A stretch of DNA of 40,526 bases from Dunaliella salina (Eukaryota; Chlorophyta; Chlorophyceae; Chlamydomonadales; Dunaliellaceae): positions 555,981 to 596,506 of the forward strand of contig MU069462.1 of the NCBI GenBank assembly GCA_002284615.2. Direction: 5' to 3'. The notes under the pieces are model-generated. The model did no database searches. It was given only the letters and a program-made list of their open reading frames with translations, and was not told the DNA's origin. The translations under genes and the position numbers were made by a program. Shown in pieces: positions 1-9,090 of the stretch; position 1 is the stretch's first letter; each line of letters opens with the position of its first letter.

Positions 1-57
<57 letters not shown>

Positions 58-77
58 GGGGAGAGAGAGAAAGAGAG
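1..77. repeat. (GA)n microsatellite
   Basis: Nearly pure GA dinucleotide tract at the window edge, slightly degraded (GGGAGAGGGG) after base 50. It probably continues to the left of the window. Confidence 0.97.
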
Positions 78-365
78 TGTTGTGCATGCCTCCACATTGC
101 ATAGGTTGAGAAAAGGCTGCAACCCAGACTGCTCAAGCTGGAATTGAGCCTGTGACTGTCCCGGCAAAAGACACAGCAAGGTCTTACTCTCCACTGCATA
201 TGCACAAATATGAATGCCACACTGTGAGCTTGTACCTTTGCCCCTGTGCTTTCCCCTCTCCATGCTTGGAAGGAACCTTTGCAAGCATCATACTTTGCTG
301 CCTTATGGTTGCAAACACTTTCCTGAACTAGCTGAGGGCACGCTGGTGCCAGGACTTTCTTTTGC

Positions 366-1460
366 TGGTGTGCACTTGATCAACTTGATCATGAAGCTTG
401 AAGCTATCACTCCATCATGCTGGGGCTCACTTGATCATGTTTTTGCTCTATTACACTCTATTACACTGGGCCATTACCTGTGGGCTGCATTACCTGTGGG
501 CTCACTTGATCATGTTATTGCTCTATCACACTCTATTACCTGTGGGCCGCTTTACCTGTGGGCTGCATTACTTGTGGGCTCACTTGATCATGTTATTGCT
601 CTATCATACTCTATTACACTGGGCCATTACCTGTGGGCTGCATTACCTGTGGGCTCACTTGATCATGTTATTGCTCTATCATAATCTATCTATTACCTGT
701 GGGCTGCAGTACCTGTGGGCTGCAGTACCTGTGGGCTGCAGCACTTGTGGGCTCACTTGATCATGTTATTGCTCTATCACACTCCATTACACTGGGCCAT
801 TTCCTGTGGGCTGCAGTACCTGTGGGCTCATTACCCGTGAGCTCACTTGATCATGTTATTGCTCTATCACACTCTATTACCTGTGGGCTGCATTACCCGT
901 GAGCTCACTTGATCATGTTATTGATCTATCACACTCTATATAGAGTGTGATATATATATTACACTCTATATAGAGTGTGAATATATTACACTCTGTTTAG
1001 AGTGTGAATATTACACTCTATATAGAGTGTGAATATATTACACTCTATGTTGAGTGTGAATATTACACACTATATAGAGTGTGAATATGTTACACTGGGC
1101 CATTACCTGTGGGCTGCACTACCTGTGGGCTGCACTACCTGTGGGCTGCATTACCTTTGGGCTCACTTGATCATGTTATTGCTCTATCACACTGGGCCGT
1201 TACCTGTGGGCTGCATTACCTTAAGGCTCACTTGATCATGTTATTGGTCTATCACACTCTATCACACTGGGCCTCCCATGATCGAGAGATTAATCTATCG
1301 TGCTGGGGCTCACTTGATCAAGTCATTGCTTTATTGTGCTGGTGCCAAGGCTTCAATGGTCTGGTGCTGGAACTTCCTCATGCTGGTCTTCACTCGATCA
1401 AGCTATCACTCTATCAAGCTGCGGCCCAACCGATCAAGTACTTGCTGCATTGTGCTGGTG
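366..1460. repeat. Composite minisatellite with two interleaved motifs
   Basis: Two short motifs alternate: about 16 bp of the form TTACCTGTGGGCTGCA, and a longer block containing CTCACTTGATCATGTTATTG followed by CTCTATCACACTC. The cleanest stretches are 424-928 and 1096-1265. Diverged copies (GATCAAG, CTGGTGC variants) run on to about 1460. All three forward frames stay partly open and give repetitive peptides, which I read as a by-product of the repeat and not as genes. The palindromic array at 929-1087 sits inside it. Confidence 0.9.
929..1087. repeat. Tandem array of six palindromes
   Basis: Six consecutive self-complementary units with the core ACACTCTATATAGAGTGT, starting at about 931, 961, 988, 1013, 1040 and 1065. 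The first, second and fourth are perfect palindromes; the others have mismatches in the centre or one arm. The linkers alternate GAATATATT and GAATATT, so starts from 961 onward are spaced 27, 25, 27, 25 bases, a 52-bp higher-order unit. Each unit could form a hairpin or cruciform. Replication slippage is the simplest origin; no function is visible. Confidence 0.9.
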
Positions 1461-1704
1461 CTGGTGCTTCATCATTCTGTTGCTCGGACTTTATCAAGCA
1501 CTCCTCCACACAAAGCCCACAGGTGGTGGCTTCTTATTTTCAGGTCCAAAAAGAGACTGCCTAGGTGATCAAGCACGCCCATGTTTGTGCTTGCCTTGTG
1601 CAAAAATAAAAGGAAATGAAAACTATGTAGGCAGAGGAAAAAACTCTCCCACACCAATCGCGCCTTGCTCAACACCCATGCCTGCCTGTGCTTGTCCTTT
1701 TGCA

Positions 1705-2370
1705 GGGCGCGCTGCCAATTTCACAGGTGGCCTCACGCAAATCTCTGCACCCTTTCCAGATACATCTGTCGGCTCCGCCATGCGCCGTGCTGGAAGCACA
1801 CTCCTGTCGTGGCTGCTGCCGCGCCAGGCGTCTGGGCAGAGCCAACCCCAGGAAGACATCATGGAGGATGATGGAGCGGGGGCTGCACCGCCAGCAGCTC
1901 TGTGCACCGGAGAATCGGAGGATGCAACTGTCACTCTGGCGGGAGGTGGAGCAGGAAGCAGAGTGCGTGCGGTGCGTATTGGTGTAAGTTCTCAGGCTCA
2001 AGAACAGGGTGGGATGGCAACGATGCAGCAGCACGTCCAGCACGACAGCCGGGTGGAAGCGTCCCCAGGTGCGCAGGGGCTGCTCCTGCAGCAAGTCCAA
2101 GCCGCGCAGCAACCTCTTCACCGCGGCAGCAATAGCGACAGCGGCAGTGGTAGCGATGGTGCTGTGCGCTCTGCACCTCAAGTGGGCGAGCCTGAGCGTT
2201 CCCGCAACACCAGCACCAGCACCTTCACCAGCAATGACAGCAGCACATTTGCCCAGGAGGTAGCCCAGGCATTTGTCAGGCAGCGGCATCAGAGCCGTGC
2301 TGCAGCTGCTGCTGCTGCTGCCGGCATTGTCACATTTGGCCTGGAGCACGCGAGCAACGATGGTTCTTGA
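1705..2370 (+). CDS. Possible exon of an unrecognised low-complexity protein
   Basis: An open frame ending at a TGA at 2368-2370 has a composition unlike the surrounding repeats. It is rich in Ala, Gln, Ser and Gly, with a poly-Ala run near the C terminus and a Ser/Asp/Gly stretch. A pyrimidine-rich TTTTGCAG ends at 1704 and would serve as a 3' splice site; an in-frame ATG at 1780 is an alternative start. The same frame stays open back to 1336, but that part translates minisatellite sequence, so I leave it out. The GC is higher than its flanks. No domain is recognised. A long antisense frame (1669-2475) overlaps and looks like a shadow. Function unknown; it could be non-coding. Confidence 0.3.
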   Translation, partial: GRAANFTGGLTQISAPFPDTSVGSAMRRAGSTLLSWLLPRQASGQSQPQEDIMEDDGAGAAPPAALCTGESEDATVTLAGGGAGSRVRAVRIGVSSQAQEQGGMATMQQHVQHDSRVEASPGAQGLLLQQVQAAQQPLHRGSNSDSGSGSDGAVRSAPQVGEPERSRNTSTSTFTSNDSSTFAQEVAQAFVRQRHQSRAAAAAAAAGIVTFGLEHASNDGS

Positions 2371-2891
2371 TAGAGCCAGTACGCAAGCAAGTGTTGTTAT
2401 AGATGACTTATCAGCTTGGAGGTAGAATGTCCCTGGAGGCAGATCCTGCTCCCAGACCTTCCAGAAAGGTAACAAATCAGGCTCCTACTTTAGAACGATT
2501 TTCTGGGTTGTTTGAAGCATCAAAGAATATGCTTGCTTCCAAGAAATGGCTGTACATGGATCCATGAAAGAAGGCCGCAGGGAGAAATCCAAGCACAAGA
2601 AAGCCTTTTTAATGCCTTGAAGGTGTATGCTACATGACTTAGCTTGTGATGAAGTGGTGCTTTCCAAAAGAAAGCCAGTTCACACCAGGTCTAGCTGCAA
2701 AGCATCCTCCAAGTACTATGGTGTGAATGCTGGTGAGATAGCTTGCACTGCACCTATGCATGCTAAACAGTCAGGCACTGACACGTCTGATTCCATATCA
2801 AGACAGTCTCAAAATTTCCAATTTTGCTGCACAGCCCCCCCAAAATCCTCATGTGAAGGTGCTGGTTCCTGTTTGAGAGAGGCCACGCCAA

Positions 2892-3215
2892 GCTTTGCTT
2901 GTCACAGCTCTTAATACTTTTTTTTTCTGTTACCATAAGACAGCCATGGTTTAGTTTCTGCTCCTCTTGTACATGGTGGCTACCTGGAGGTGATTTTGCT
3001 TTCTCTTGGCTCTGTTGTGACCAATGTAATGTTGCTGTTTTAGGAAGGCCATGTCTATAGCTTTGCTTGTCACAGCTCAACTTACTTTTTTTGTTGCTAT
3101 ATGACAGCCAAGGGTTAGTTTCTGGTCCTCTTGTACGTAGTGGTTACCTGGAGGTGATCTAGGTTTATCTGAGCTTGTCGTGATCAATGTATTGTGAGAC
3201 CCGTGATCAATGTAT
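2892..3215. repeat. Diverged tandem duplication, about 168-bp unit
   Basis: The block starting AGCTTTGCTTGTCACAGCTC occurs at about 2892 and again at about 3059, each followed by matching text (GACAGCCA, CTCTTGTAC, CTACCTGGAGGTGAT or a variant, TGATCAATGTATTG). The second unit ends with a further 17-bp direct repeat, GTGATCAATGTATTGTG, present twice across 3180-3220. No coding capacity is evident. Between 2371 and 2892 I see nothing recognisable. Confidence 0.75.
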
Positions 3216-4867
3216 TGTGCGGAATTACGGGCAGAAATGTACATTTTTCTCTTTGACCCCATCATGAGTGCTGTCTTTGATCCCGCTTTGCTCCATTTGT
3301 ATCCGTTTTATACGCATCTTCCTGAGTCTGTGTGAGTGCGATCCAGGCATTGCTTTACGCTCATTGATCACTTGTACATTACTTGCAAATCTGAATCATG
3401 GCAGCACCCACATGTGTCATATGGACTGCCAACAAGCCGATCACCTTCAAATTTTGTTCTTTGCGCCGTACTGAGACCCAGCAGCACACAGTCCGTTGGA
3501 GGAGTGCCTTGAAACTTGTTTAGACTTTTGGTATGTTATCCTCAGCTGATAGAAAGTTTGGATTGCTTTACATATTTACCCATCAGTTCTTATTCTCTCC
3601 TTGGTGCCATGTGTTTGAAATACCTTGCTACTTTTTGTGAGTGTCGCCTTTCATCTAAAGATTGTATTTGTGTGGGATAGAGGGATCCCGGTAGAAATGG
3701 AACAAGCAATTAAGTGCTGCGGCTTTGGTAAGCAAAAATGTGAACTTTCCTTGCACCAGCAGCTTTTTGGTCTCACCTTGCATGTATGGTCTACTTTATT
3801 GCCTATACCATCTACTTATTCTCAGGGTAAGCACTCGTTTCTATGTTTTCTGGCCTGCGTAAGTTGTGCAGGCAGCCTTCTCATTCAGGTCAAAGCAGCA
3901 GGAAGAGGAGAAAAGAAAAGCCTACGCTGGCCATAGGCCGTGCACAGTAAGGAAACACTCTCTGACTAGCAATCCAGCAAGGGCCTCATCAAAGAGCCTT
4001 GTCGTGCGAGCTCTCGAGATCAGTGTCACACACACATCACCAACCTGGGGGCACAGATCACTGGCAAGGCCAGGTACACTCGAGTCGATGGGAAGAGGTG
4101 TGAGTGAGGCAGGGTTGCTGGGATTCTGAATCTGCTGTTCCTTGCTGCACTCCCGCATGATGCAGCACAGCACTTCTTCTTCACACACAAGGCATACTCA
4201 GCTTTGGTACATGGTTGCCAGGCCTGTCCCCCTTGCCCCTCCCAGGGCAATGGGAGACTACTCCATCATCTGCTCGGTTTACAATGCTGAAAATAAGTGA
4301 TGTCAAATCCAGACCATTATACTACCAAAATTCTCAACAACTAGTTGGCCAGTTGTTGAGCCAGTCAAAGGTATGGAAGGGGATGCAGCGGGATTTCTGA
4401 ATTAGTACTCCTCTACTCCTCTCTTCTGGTGAAGGTTCAAGGCTATTTTAGCCAATGTATTCCCATTCCCAATTTGTTGTGGGATTTTCCCCTGCTTATG
4501 TGTTTTTTCCCTTGGCTCTAAGCCGAGTTGAGGCTAGGACGAAGTGTGTCGTGTGTCGTTTCTACTAGTATGTAGTATATACTAGTCCACAAAGTAGAAG
4601 AAATGACACCACTTATTGCTGGGTAAAGGTTTTTGACCCCTAGGAATCCACTGCTGATGTTTTTGAAAATAATTGAGCCAAAAGTTGTGATGTAAGGCTT
4701 AGTAAGAACCAGAAACGGAGCTAATGAGGATCTGGAGGATTGTCCGCTATGCTCATGGACGTTCGGACTGCCCTCCCGATCTCCACGACCCCGCGTCCAG
4801 CTCAAACTCCCCCCATCCTTGAAAGCACCAAATGGGCATGCCTTCTTTTAATGACGGTCATTAATTT
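3216..4867. other. No confident gene; weak exon-like open frame at 3922-4188 (minus)
   Basis: I find no recognisable gene or repeat family here. The only coding-like stretch is a minus-strand open frame at 3922-4188 with mixed, non-repetitive composition (contains SRARTTRLFDEALAGLLVRE). It could be an internal exon or chance. A small perfect inverted repeat (ACTAGTAT ... ATACTAGT) lies near 4563-4586. Confidence 0.4.
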
Positions 4868-5170
4868 TTGGATTGCATGATGATTGTTTGTTTGTTAAAT
4901 GTCTGAGGACCTTGAGCCAAAACAATCGACTCATCAGTCTGAGCTGGGTTAGCAACCAGCCGCTCAATACAAAGCGCAAAACCTGAAAAGGAGCAACAAA
5001 TAATAGGACAACCAAGGTTTGTTGATCAAAAAAGAGAGGAGTTCCATGTAAGCGTCTCGTCTCAGAAATCACTCAAGAAAACCACGTACTGACCTGTCCT
5101 ACACTCAGGCAGGATTCGGACACACAGAGGTTCAGGCATGCAAGCACACACCTTGGATTGCATGATGATT
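4868..5170 (-). mobile_element. SINE-like insertion with 18-bp target-site duplication
   Basis: The 18-mer TTGGATTGCATGATGATT occurs at 4868-4885 and again, identically, at 5153-5170. It brackets a 267-bp insert. Read on the minus strand, the insert ends in AACAAACAAAC, a simple-repeat 3' tail next to the duplication, as expected for a target-primed retrotransposed element. About 40 nt from its 5' end is TGTCCGAATCC, which matches the tRNA B-box consensus GGTTCGANTCC closely. A perfect hairpin with 5-bp arms (4943-4960) resembles a tRNA anticodon arm. No coding capacity. No second copy is seen in this window, so the family is unproven. Confidence 0.6.
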
Positions 5171-5261
5171 AAGCCTTGATGCTATTAATTCAGCTTTTTT
5201 TGGGGTTTGTCCCAGATCGACAAGAGGATAAACTGTGTGCTCATTAGGAAGGGAAAGAAAA

Positions 5262-5335
5262 GGGTTACATAGCTGTGGATGCCTACGAGGGCATCTCAGC
5301 AAAAGCATAAAAAAGAGATGCCTGGAACTAACCAG
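5262..5335 (-). repeat. Copy 1 of a short dispersed repeat (GCCTACGAGGGCA family)
   Basis: Contains GGTTACATAGCTGTGGATGC followed by CTACGAGGGCATCTCAGC and, further on, CTGGAACTA. The same ordered blocks recur at 37897-37970 and, inverted, at 38966-39035. The orientation is assigned from the pentanucleotide tail, which lies on the GGTTACAT side. This copy is the most diverged of the three. Confidence 0.6.
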
Positions 5336-5379
5336 ACCACCTCAAACTGCTCTAGGAGAAAGAAAAGTTTGTAATCTAC

Positions 5380-6046
5380 CAGGGGGGGCAACTGGCCTAT
5401 TTGCCAGATATGCATTTTCTCATGCTTCTTCAAAACTGTCCACGTCAACCATGTCAACCATGAATTTTCACAAAATGTTACATTTTCAAAATGATGAAAA
5501 TTAGAGGACCCCAGATCACTCTTCTGGCCTCAGATCACCTCAAGACGGCCTACAACTCCACTCTAAAGTCGTGCTTTCCTAAATATTTTGTATTGCTGGC
5601 ACTCAGACACACTGCTACCATCTTGCATATTAAAAATTGGAAAAGAGGCACCCCTGGTGCTGAATTTCTGAAAGAAATGGCTTTGATTCTATACCTGACC
5701 AACCACTGGATCCCGTCACTCCATTTTTTCACAACGATACTCTTTTGTCACAAGGACTTCAAATCGCTTAAAACTATCCATTTTGATGCAGTTGGTGGTC
5801 CAGGATGGAGGTCTGGTGGTAAGAATTAGGGTGCATGCCGTGGTTAACAAAGCATGTGCGGCCAGACTTGGACTGCGTAGTCTCTCCTTTTCTTCTCTGC
5901 AGAGCAGTAGCATGTTCTCCCAACTGGTAACCTTAAAACCTTGGTGCTGCTAGAGGAACCCAAATTTCAAGACTACCAGTTGAGGAGAAGACATTCGGGG
6001 ATCATACAGAAGACAGGCAATTATAGGCCTCTGTTGCCCCCCTCTG
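5380..6046 (+). mobile_element. TIR element, 9-bp-TSD family, copy B
   Basis: It starts CAGGGGGGGCAACTGGCC and ends with a reverse-complementary GGCCTCTGTTGCCCCCCTCTG-type terminus. Internal landmarks shared with other copies are GGACCCCAGATCACTC, a CTGACCAACCACTGGATC block, a GGTGCAGT block and a diverged TAGGGTTCACGCC-type block. No transposase frame is seen, so the copy is non-autonomous. The flanks (GTAATCTAC and CCAGATGCA) do not match, so no target duplication is recognised. Confidence 0.7.
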
Positions 6047-6078
6047 CCAGATGCAGTCTATTCTAAAACTGTGTTTAT

Positions 6079-6777
6079 CAGAGGGGGGTAACCATTATGT
6101 GGGACTTCGAGAGGCTATACCTCAGAAACGTATAAGAGTTCCAGGACCAGCCTTTGTCAGATCAAAGGGCTTTAAGTCCCAAAACTTTTGGTCCTGGAAC
6201 ACCCATAGCTTCGTGAGATATGGCCAGATAAAATCTGGATGGATACTAGAGGGGGATTCGGGGCTTAAAATTGCCTGCTTTTAAAATGCTCCCAGCATAG
6301 CCCTTCGGTTACTGTCACCATATAAACTTAGGTTCCTGTGGTAGCTTGTTTCAGGGGCTTCTTCTAACATTTTAATTTGAGGGGTTTGATTAAGGAGCAC
6401 GTGCCTGATCAGCAGCGGTGTTAACCCTAGTTTTTGACACTTTATCTCCATTCCTGACCACCCACTGCACCAAATTGGGTGATTCATAGTGATTTGGAGT
6501 CCTTGTAATAAAGGAATACCACTGCAAAAAAATGGTAAAAAGACCCAGTGGTTGGTGAGGCACACAATTTCAGCCATTTCCCTTCCAAATCCACAAAATC
6601 CAGCACAGGGGGTGCCAAAAATGTCAATTTTTGACCTCCTTCTTTCCTATTTTTGGATATGCAGGATGTTACAATTATACATGGCGATTATTGCTACAAA
6701 AAAAATGGGAGTCAGAATTGGCCCCAATGGGCCCAGAAAATGTTGGGAGAGGCTGCAACAATGGTTACCTCCCTCTG
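6079..6777 (-). mobile_element. TIR element, 9-bp-TSD family, copy D (complete)
   Basis: A 699-bp element with inverted termini CAGAGGGGGGTAACCATT and (reverse complement of the right end) CAGAGGGAGGTAACCATT. It is flanked by a perfect 9-bp duplication TGTGTTTAT at 6070-6078 and 6778-6786. Internally it is the reverse orientation of the family: ACCCACTGCACCAAATTGGG here corresponds to CCAATTTGGTGCAGTGGGT in the others. No transposase is encoded. A 9-bp duplication is typical of Mutator-like elements; superfamily assignment is inference. Confidence 0.85.
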
Positions 6778-6911
6778 TGTGTTTATGCCAAAAATTATCA
6801 GAAGTAGCGGTAGAGATGCCTGCTGAAAACGAAACTTCCTAAAACCAGGTATTTCGCAGTAGAAAGGCAGATGGAGCCAAGCAACCATGTGCCCAAACAT
6901 GATCCTTTCTT

Positions 6912-7013
6912 GCAGAACAGAACAGAACAGAACAGAACAGAACAGAACAGAACAGAACAGAACAGAACAGAACAGAACAGAACAGAACAGAACAGAACAG
7001 AACAGAACAGAAC
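6912..7013. repeat. (AACAG)n array, left copy
   Basis: About 20 tandem AACAG units ending in a single N at 7013. The pentanucleotide period resembles the LINE tails elsewhere in the window. Frames through it encode RTEQN repeats or their reverse and are not genes. Confidence 0.95.
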
Positions 7014-7639
7014 NAAATGATGAGTGCTGCCCAGTCAGAATAAAGTGTGATTTTTCGGGCCTGAACTTTAAGGTTTTGAATAGTGTTTGTTTTGCTGAGT
7101 AGATCATCAGCAAAGGAGGCGCTGCTTAGAATGTTGGTCAGGTGCGTTTCAGAGACGGTTTGGTTTTGATTAGGGATGCAGTTGTGTTTGTAACCGCGCC
7201 CTCCTACGTGGAGCCATCGGAGAAGGGGTTCCATGTAAAGCAGAAATAGGAAGGGAGACAATGTGTCGCCTTGAATAGTGCCTCTATCAACGGGAATNTG
7301 ACCAGTATCAGTCCCATTGGCAAGTTTGATGAGGGTGGTGGCGTCCTCGTATAGGTTCTTGACAGTNTCTATGGCATCAGTGGGNAAGCCGAGGTCATAC
7401 ATGATCCATAGCATGCGGTCATGATCGGTTGTGTTGAAAGCGGAGGTGAAANCCACAATGAGGGCATAGATGTCTTGCTTGAAGAATTTGGCGTCTTCTA
7501 GGCTCATGATCACGTTTTGGAGCTGGTGGATTGTATCTTTTTGGTTGCGGAAGCCTGCTTGCGTGCTGCTGAGCAAGGAGTGTGCTTCAGCATATTCATA
7601 AAGTGTGCTAGTGATGAGGCGGGTCCAGAGTTTGTACAN
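7014..7639 (-). pseudogene. LINE-A reverse transcriptase fragment
   Basis: Minus-strand frame with reverse-transcriptase hallmarks in order: a QAGFRNQKDT block, motif A as V-x-FTSAFNTTDHDRML, motif B as GTIQGDTLSPFLFLLYMEPL, and the catalytic FADD box near 7096-7113. The motif A aspartate codon is GNT because of an ambiguous base, so Asp is possible. Both edges are single Ns against (AACAG)n arrays, and five further Ns lie inside. This looks like a collapsed multi-copy consensus placed between two simple repeats. Upstream fingers and the downstream thumb are missing. It matches the position expected between the APE segment (9091-10515) and the PHD/RNase H segment (11880-15356). Confidence 0.85.
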
Positions 7640-7640
7640 A

Positions 7641-7777
7641 GAACAGAACAGAACAGAACAGAACAGAACAGAACAGAACAGAACAGAACAGAACAGAACA
7701 GAACAGAACAGAACAGAACAGAACAGAACAGAACAGAAAAAAAAAGAAAAAAAAGAAAAAAAAGAAAAAAAGAAAAG
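7641..7777. repeat. (AACAG)n array, right copy, followed by A-rich (AAAAG)n
   Basis: AACAG units run from the N at 7640 to about 7737, then degrade into A-rich GAAAAAAAA units. The A-rich end is the reverse complement of a (TTTTC)n LINE tail and belongs to the LINE-B remnant that resumes at 8249. Confidence 0.9.
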
Positions 7778-7786
7778 GAAAACTGC

Positions 7787-8248
7787 CAGAGGGGGTAAGC
7801 TGGCCAATTTGCCAGACATGCTCTTCCTCCTAATTATTTCTCATATCTGACCATACCATCATTATTTATATAAATACATTATTTGACAAAAATGGAAAAT
7901 TTTGGAGGACCCCAGATCACTCTCCTGGCCTCAGATCACCCCAAATTGGCCTACAACTCCACCCAGGGGTCATTTTTCACTTCCAAAATTTTATACTTAT
8001 AACCCCCATATGCACTGCTAAAAACACCTAATTTGGTGCTGTGGGTGTTCAGTTATGGAGATTGGCTGGTGAAAACTAGGGTTCACGCCGCGGCTGATTA
8101 GGCACGTCCCCCGTGACCAGCAATCCTCATGCTCCAGTGCACAGAAATCTACCTGTAGGAATCAAGCTTGAAGATTGACCGTCATGGGAGGCATACGCAA
8201 GGAGCATGCAAAAAACACCTAATTTTGGGCCTCAGCCTCCCCCCTCTG
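7787..8248 (+). mobile_element. TIR element, 9-bp-TSD family, copy C, inside a LINE 3' end
   Basis: 462 bp from CAGAGGGGGTAAGCTGGCC to GGGCCTCAGCCTCCCCCCTCTG. Flanks are GAAAACTGC (7778-7786) and AAAAACCAC (8249-8257), which align as a diverged 9-bp duplication. Removing the element and one flank restores the usual LINE 3' sequence GAAAAACTACGTAGGCAG. The family's internal blocks GGACCCCAGATCACTCTCCT and AGGGTTCACGCCGCGG are present. No coding capacity. Confidence 0.8.
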
Positions 8249-8690
8249 AAAAACCACATAGGTAGAAAAACTCTCCCTACATCAATTAAAGAAAGGAGAC
8301 GCATTGGCTCATAAAGAGGCGCGAGCCCCCTCCACCACAAGATATGAGGCAGACTAATAGGGATCTGGAGGGCTACTGAAAGCATTTGGATCTAGAACCT
8401 GGCTGTAGAAAATGCTCTTATTTTTGATAGCGCAACATGTGGAAACAAGTTGGTTGGCATGTTGAACAGAATGGGCATGAAGTTGTTGAGCAAGCTTTGT
8501 GGCACGCTGGTGATCCAATCCTAGTTGTTTCAATTGCTTCAGGATATGCTCAGTGTAAATAGTTCCACCTATACCCAGGAGAATAGGGTGAATTGTAACA
8601 GCTTTAGCATTAATTGGTTTACAAAGGTCTGCATGCTGCTGCTTGCCATGTTCAACTGATTCTCTGGCATTGCATTTTAAGTGCATCATG
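8249..8690 (-). pseudogene. LINE-B 3' end: restriction-like endonuclease C-terminus plus 3' UTR
   Basis: The minus-strand frame 8354-8689 encodes the conserved end of the LINE-B protein (QQHADLCK, then VTIHPILLGIGGTIY, then LGLDHQRATKLAQQLHAHSVQ), finishing at the usual PPDPY/PPDPH stop. 8249-8353 is the 3' UTR, with CTACATCAATTAA and GCCCCCTCCACCACAAG. The copy is 5'-truncated at about 8690, before the catalytic E-x-K of the endonuclease. Copy C separates it from its A-rich tail. Confidence 0.8.
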
Positions 8691-8797
8691 TCACAGCCAC
8701 TTCATCCGATTGAGACATTTTAGCTCTGAAGTGTTGCTGATATTACAAGCTACCAGAGGATATGCACAGATTTGTGCAATTCACCCTGTACACTCTA
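8691..8797 (+). mobile_element. Fragment of the 9-bp-TSD TIR family
   Basis: Matches the internal part of the complete copy at 16439-17687: CAGCCACTTCATCCGATTGAGACATTTT and the following GCTACCAGAG...CATATGC-like and TCACCCTGT blocks correspond to 17180-17280. Both ends are missing. Confidence 0.65.
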
Positions 8798-8805
8798 TAC
8801 AGTGG

Positions 8806-8968
8806 TGGGAGCCTGATGTGGTCAGTTGGATCATTACCCCTAAATGGGACGTGGAGATCGTGGGTTCCAATGTGGGGGTTCAATATGGTGTTCGCACCAA
8901 GGTTGTTCCTACCTGTGATGCTTGGAGACTAGGTCCGCTTGCGTAGTTTTTCCTTTTCCTTTTCCTTT
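8806..8968 (+). mobile_element. tRNA-headed SINE with a LINE-A-like tail
   Basis: The 5' part resembles a tRNA. GTGGTCAGTTGGATCAT is close to a D-arm/A-box, and about 35 nt later GGAGATCGTGGGTTCCAAT resembles a variable region plus T-arm/B-box. The 3' part, GCTTGCGTAGTTTTTCC followed by (TTTTCC)n, repeats the LINE-A 3' end (CTGCGTAGTTTTTC then TTTTC units). tRNA head, short body and LINE-derived tail are the standard SINE plan, with the LINE-A machinery as likely mobiliser. It is not a functional tRNA: the cloverleaf is incomplete. An inverted LINE-A tail begins just downstream at 8994. Confidence 0.6.
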
Positions 8969-8993
8969 TCACCCTGTGTGCTCAGATAGACTG

Positions 8994-9089
8994 GAAAGAA
9001 AAGAAAAGAAAAGAAAAACTACGCAGGCAGTGAAAACACTCCCCACATCAATTAAGGAAAAGACGGATACCTGGGGCCGAGGCACCGTG
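8994..9089 (-). mobile_element. LINE-A 3' UTR and (TTTTC)n tail
   Basis: Identical to 11880-11974 over its length as far as I compared: AAAGAAAAG units, AAAAACTACGCAGGCAGTG, CCCCACATCAATTAAGG, CCTGGGGCCGAGGCACCGTG. It ends at a single N (9090), after which internal APE-domain coding sequence follows. The natural continuation, seen at 11974 onward, is the C-terminal coding end. Confidence 0.85.
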
Positions 9090-9090
9090 N

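Noticed and set aside
929..1087. CRISPR-like array of regularly spaced repeats
   Set aside because: The units are palindromes with near-identical AT linkers instead of unique spacers, no cas genes are present, and the genome is eukaryotic.
214..1564. Protein genes in the minisatellite (GSLDHVIALSHSIT repeats)
   Set aside because: All three forward frames are similarly open because the repeat lacks stops; composition follows the DNA repeat.
1669..2475. 268-codon minus-strand frame
   Set aside because: It lies antisense to the forward frame, is rich in Cys/Arg/Ser as expected of a shadow, and has no motif.
4943..4960. tRNA-Ser(GCU) anticodon arm as a real tRNA gene
   Set aside because: Only the hairpin matches; the acceptor, D and T arms are not found at the right distances.
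6887..7850. RTEQN-repeat frames on the plus strand and CSVLF-repeat frames on the minus strand
   Set aside because: By-products of (AACAG)n; only the minus-strand RT part between the arrays is real coding remnant.
8806..8885. Functional tRNA gene
   Set aside because: The A-box lacks a base, the B-box is mismatched, and no 7-bp acceptor stem pairs; a SINE head fits better.
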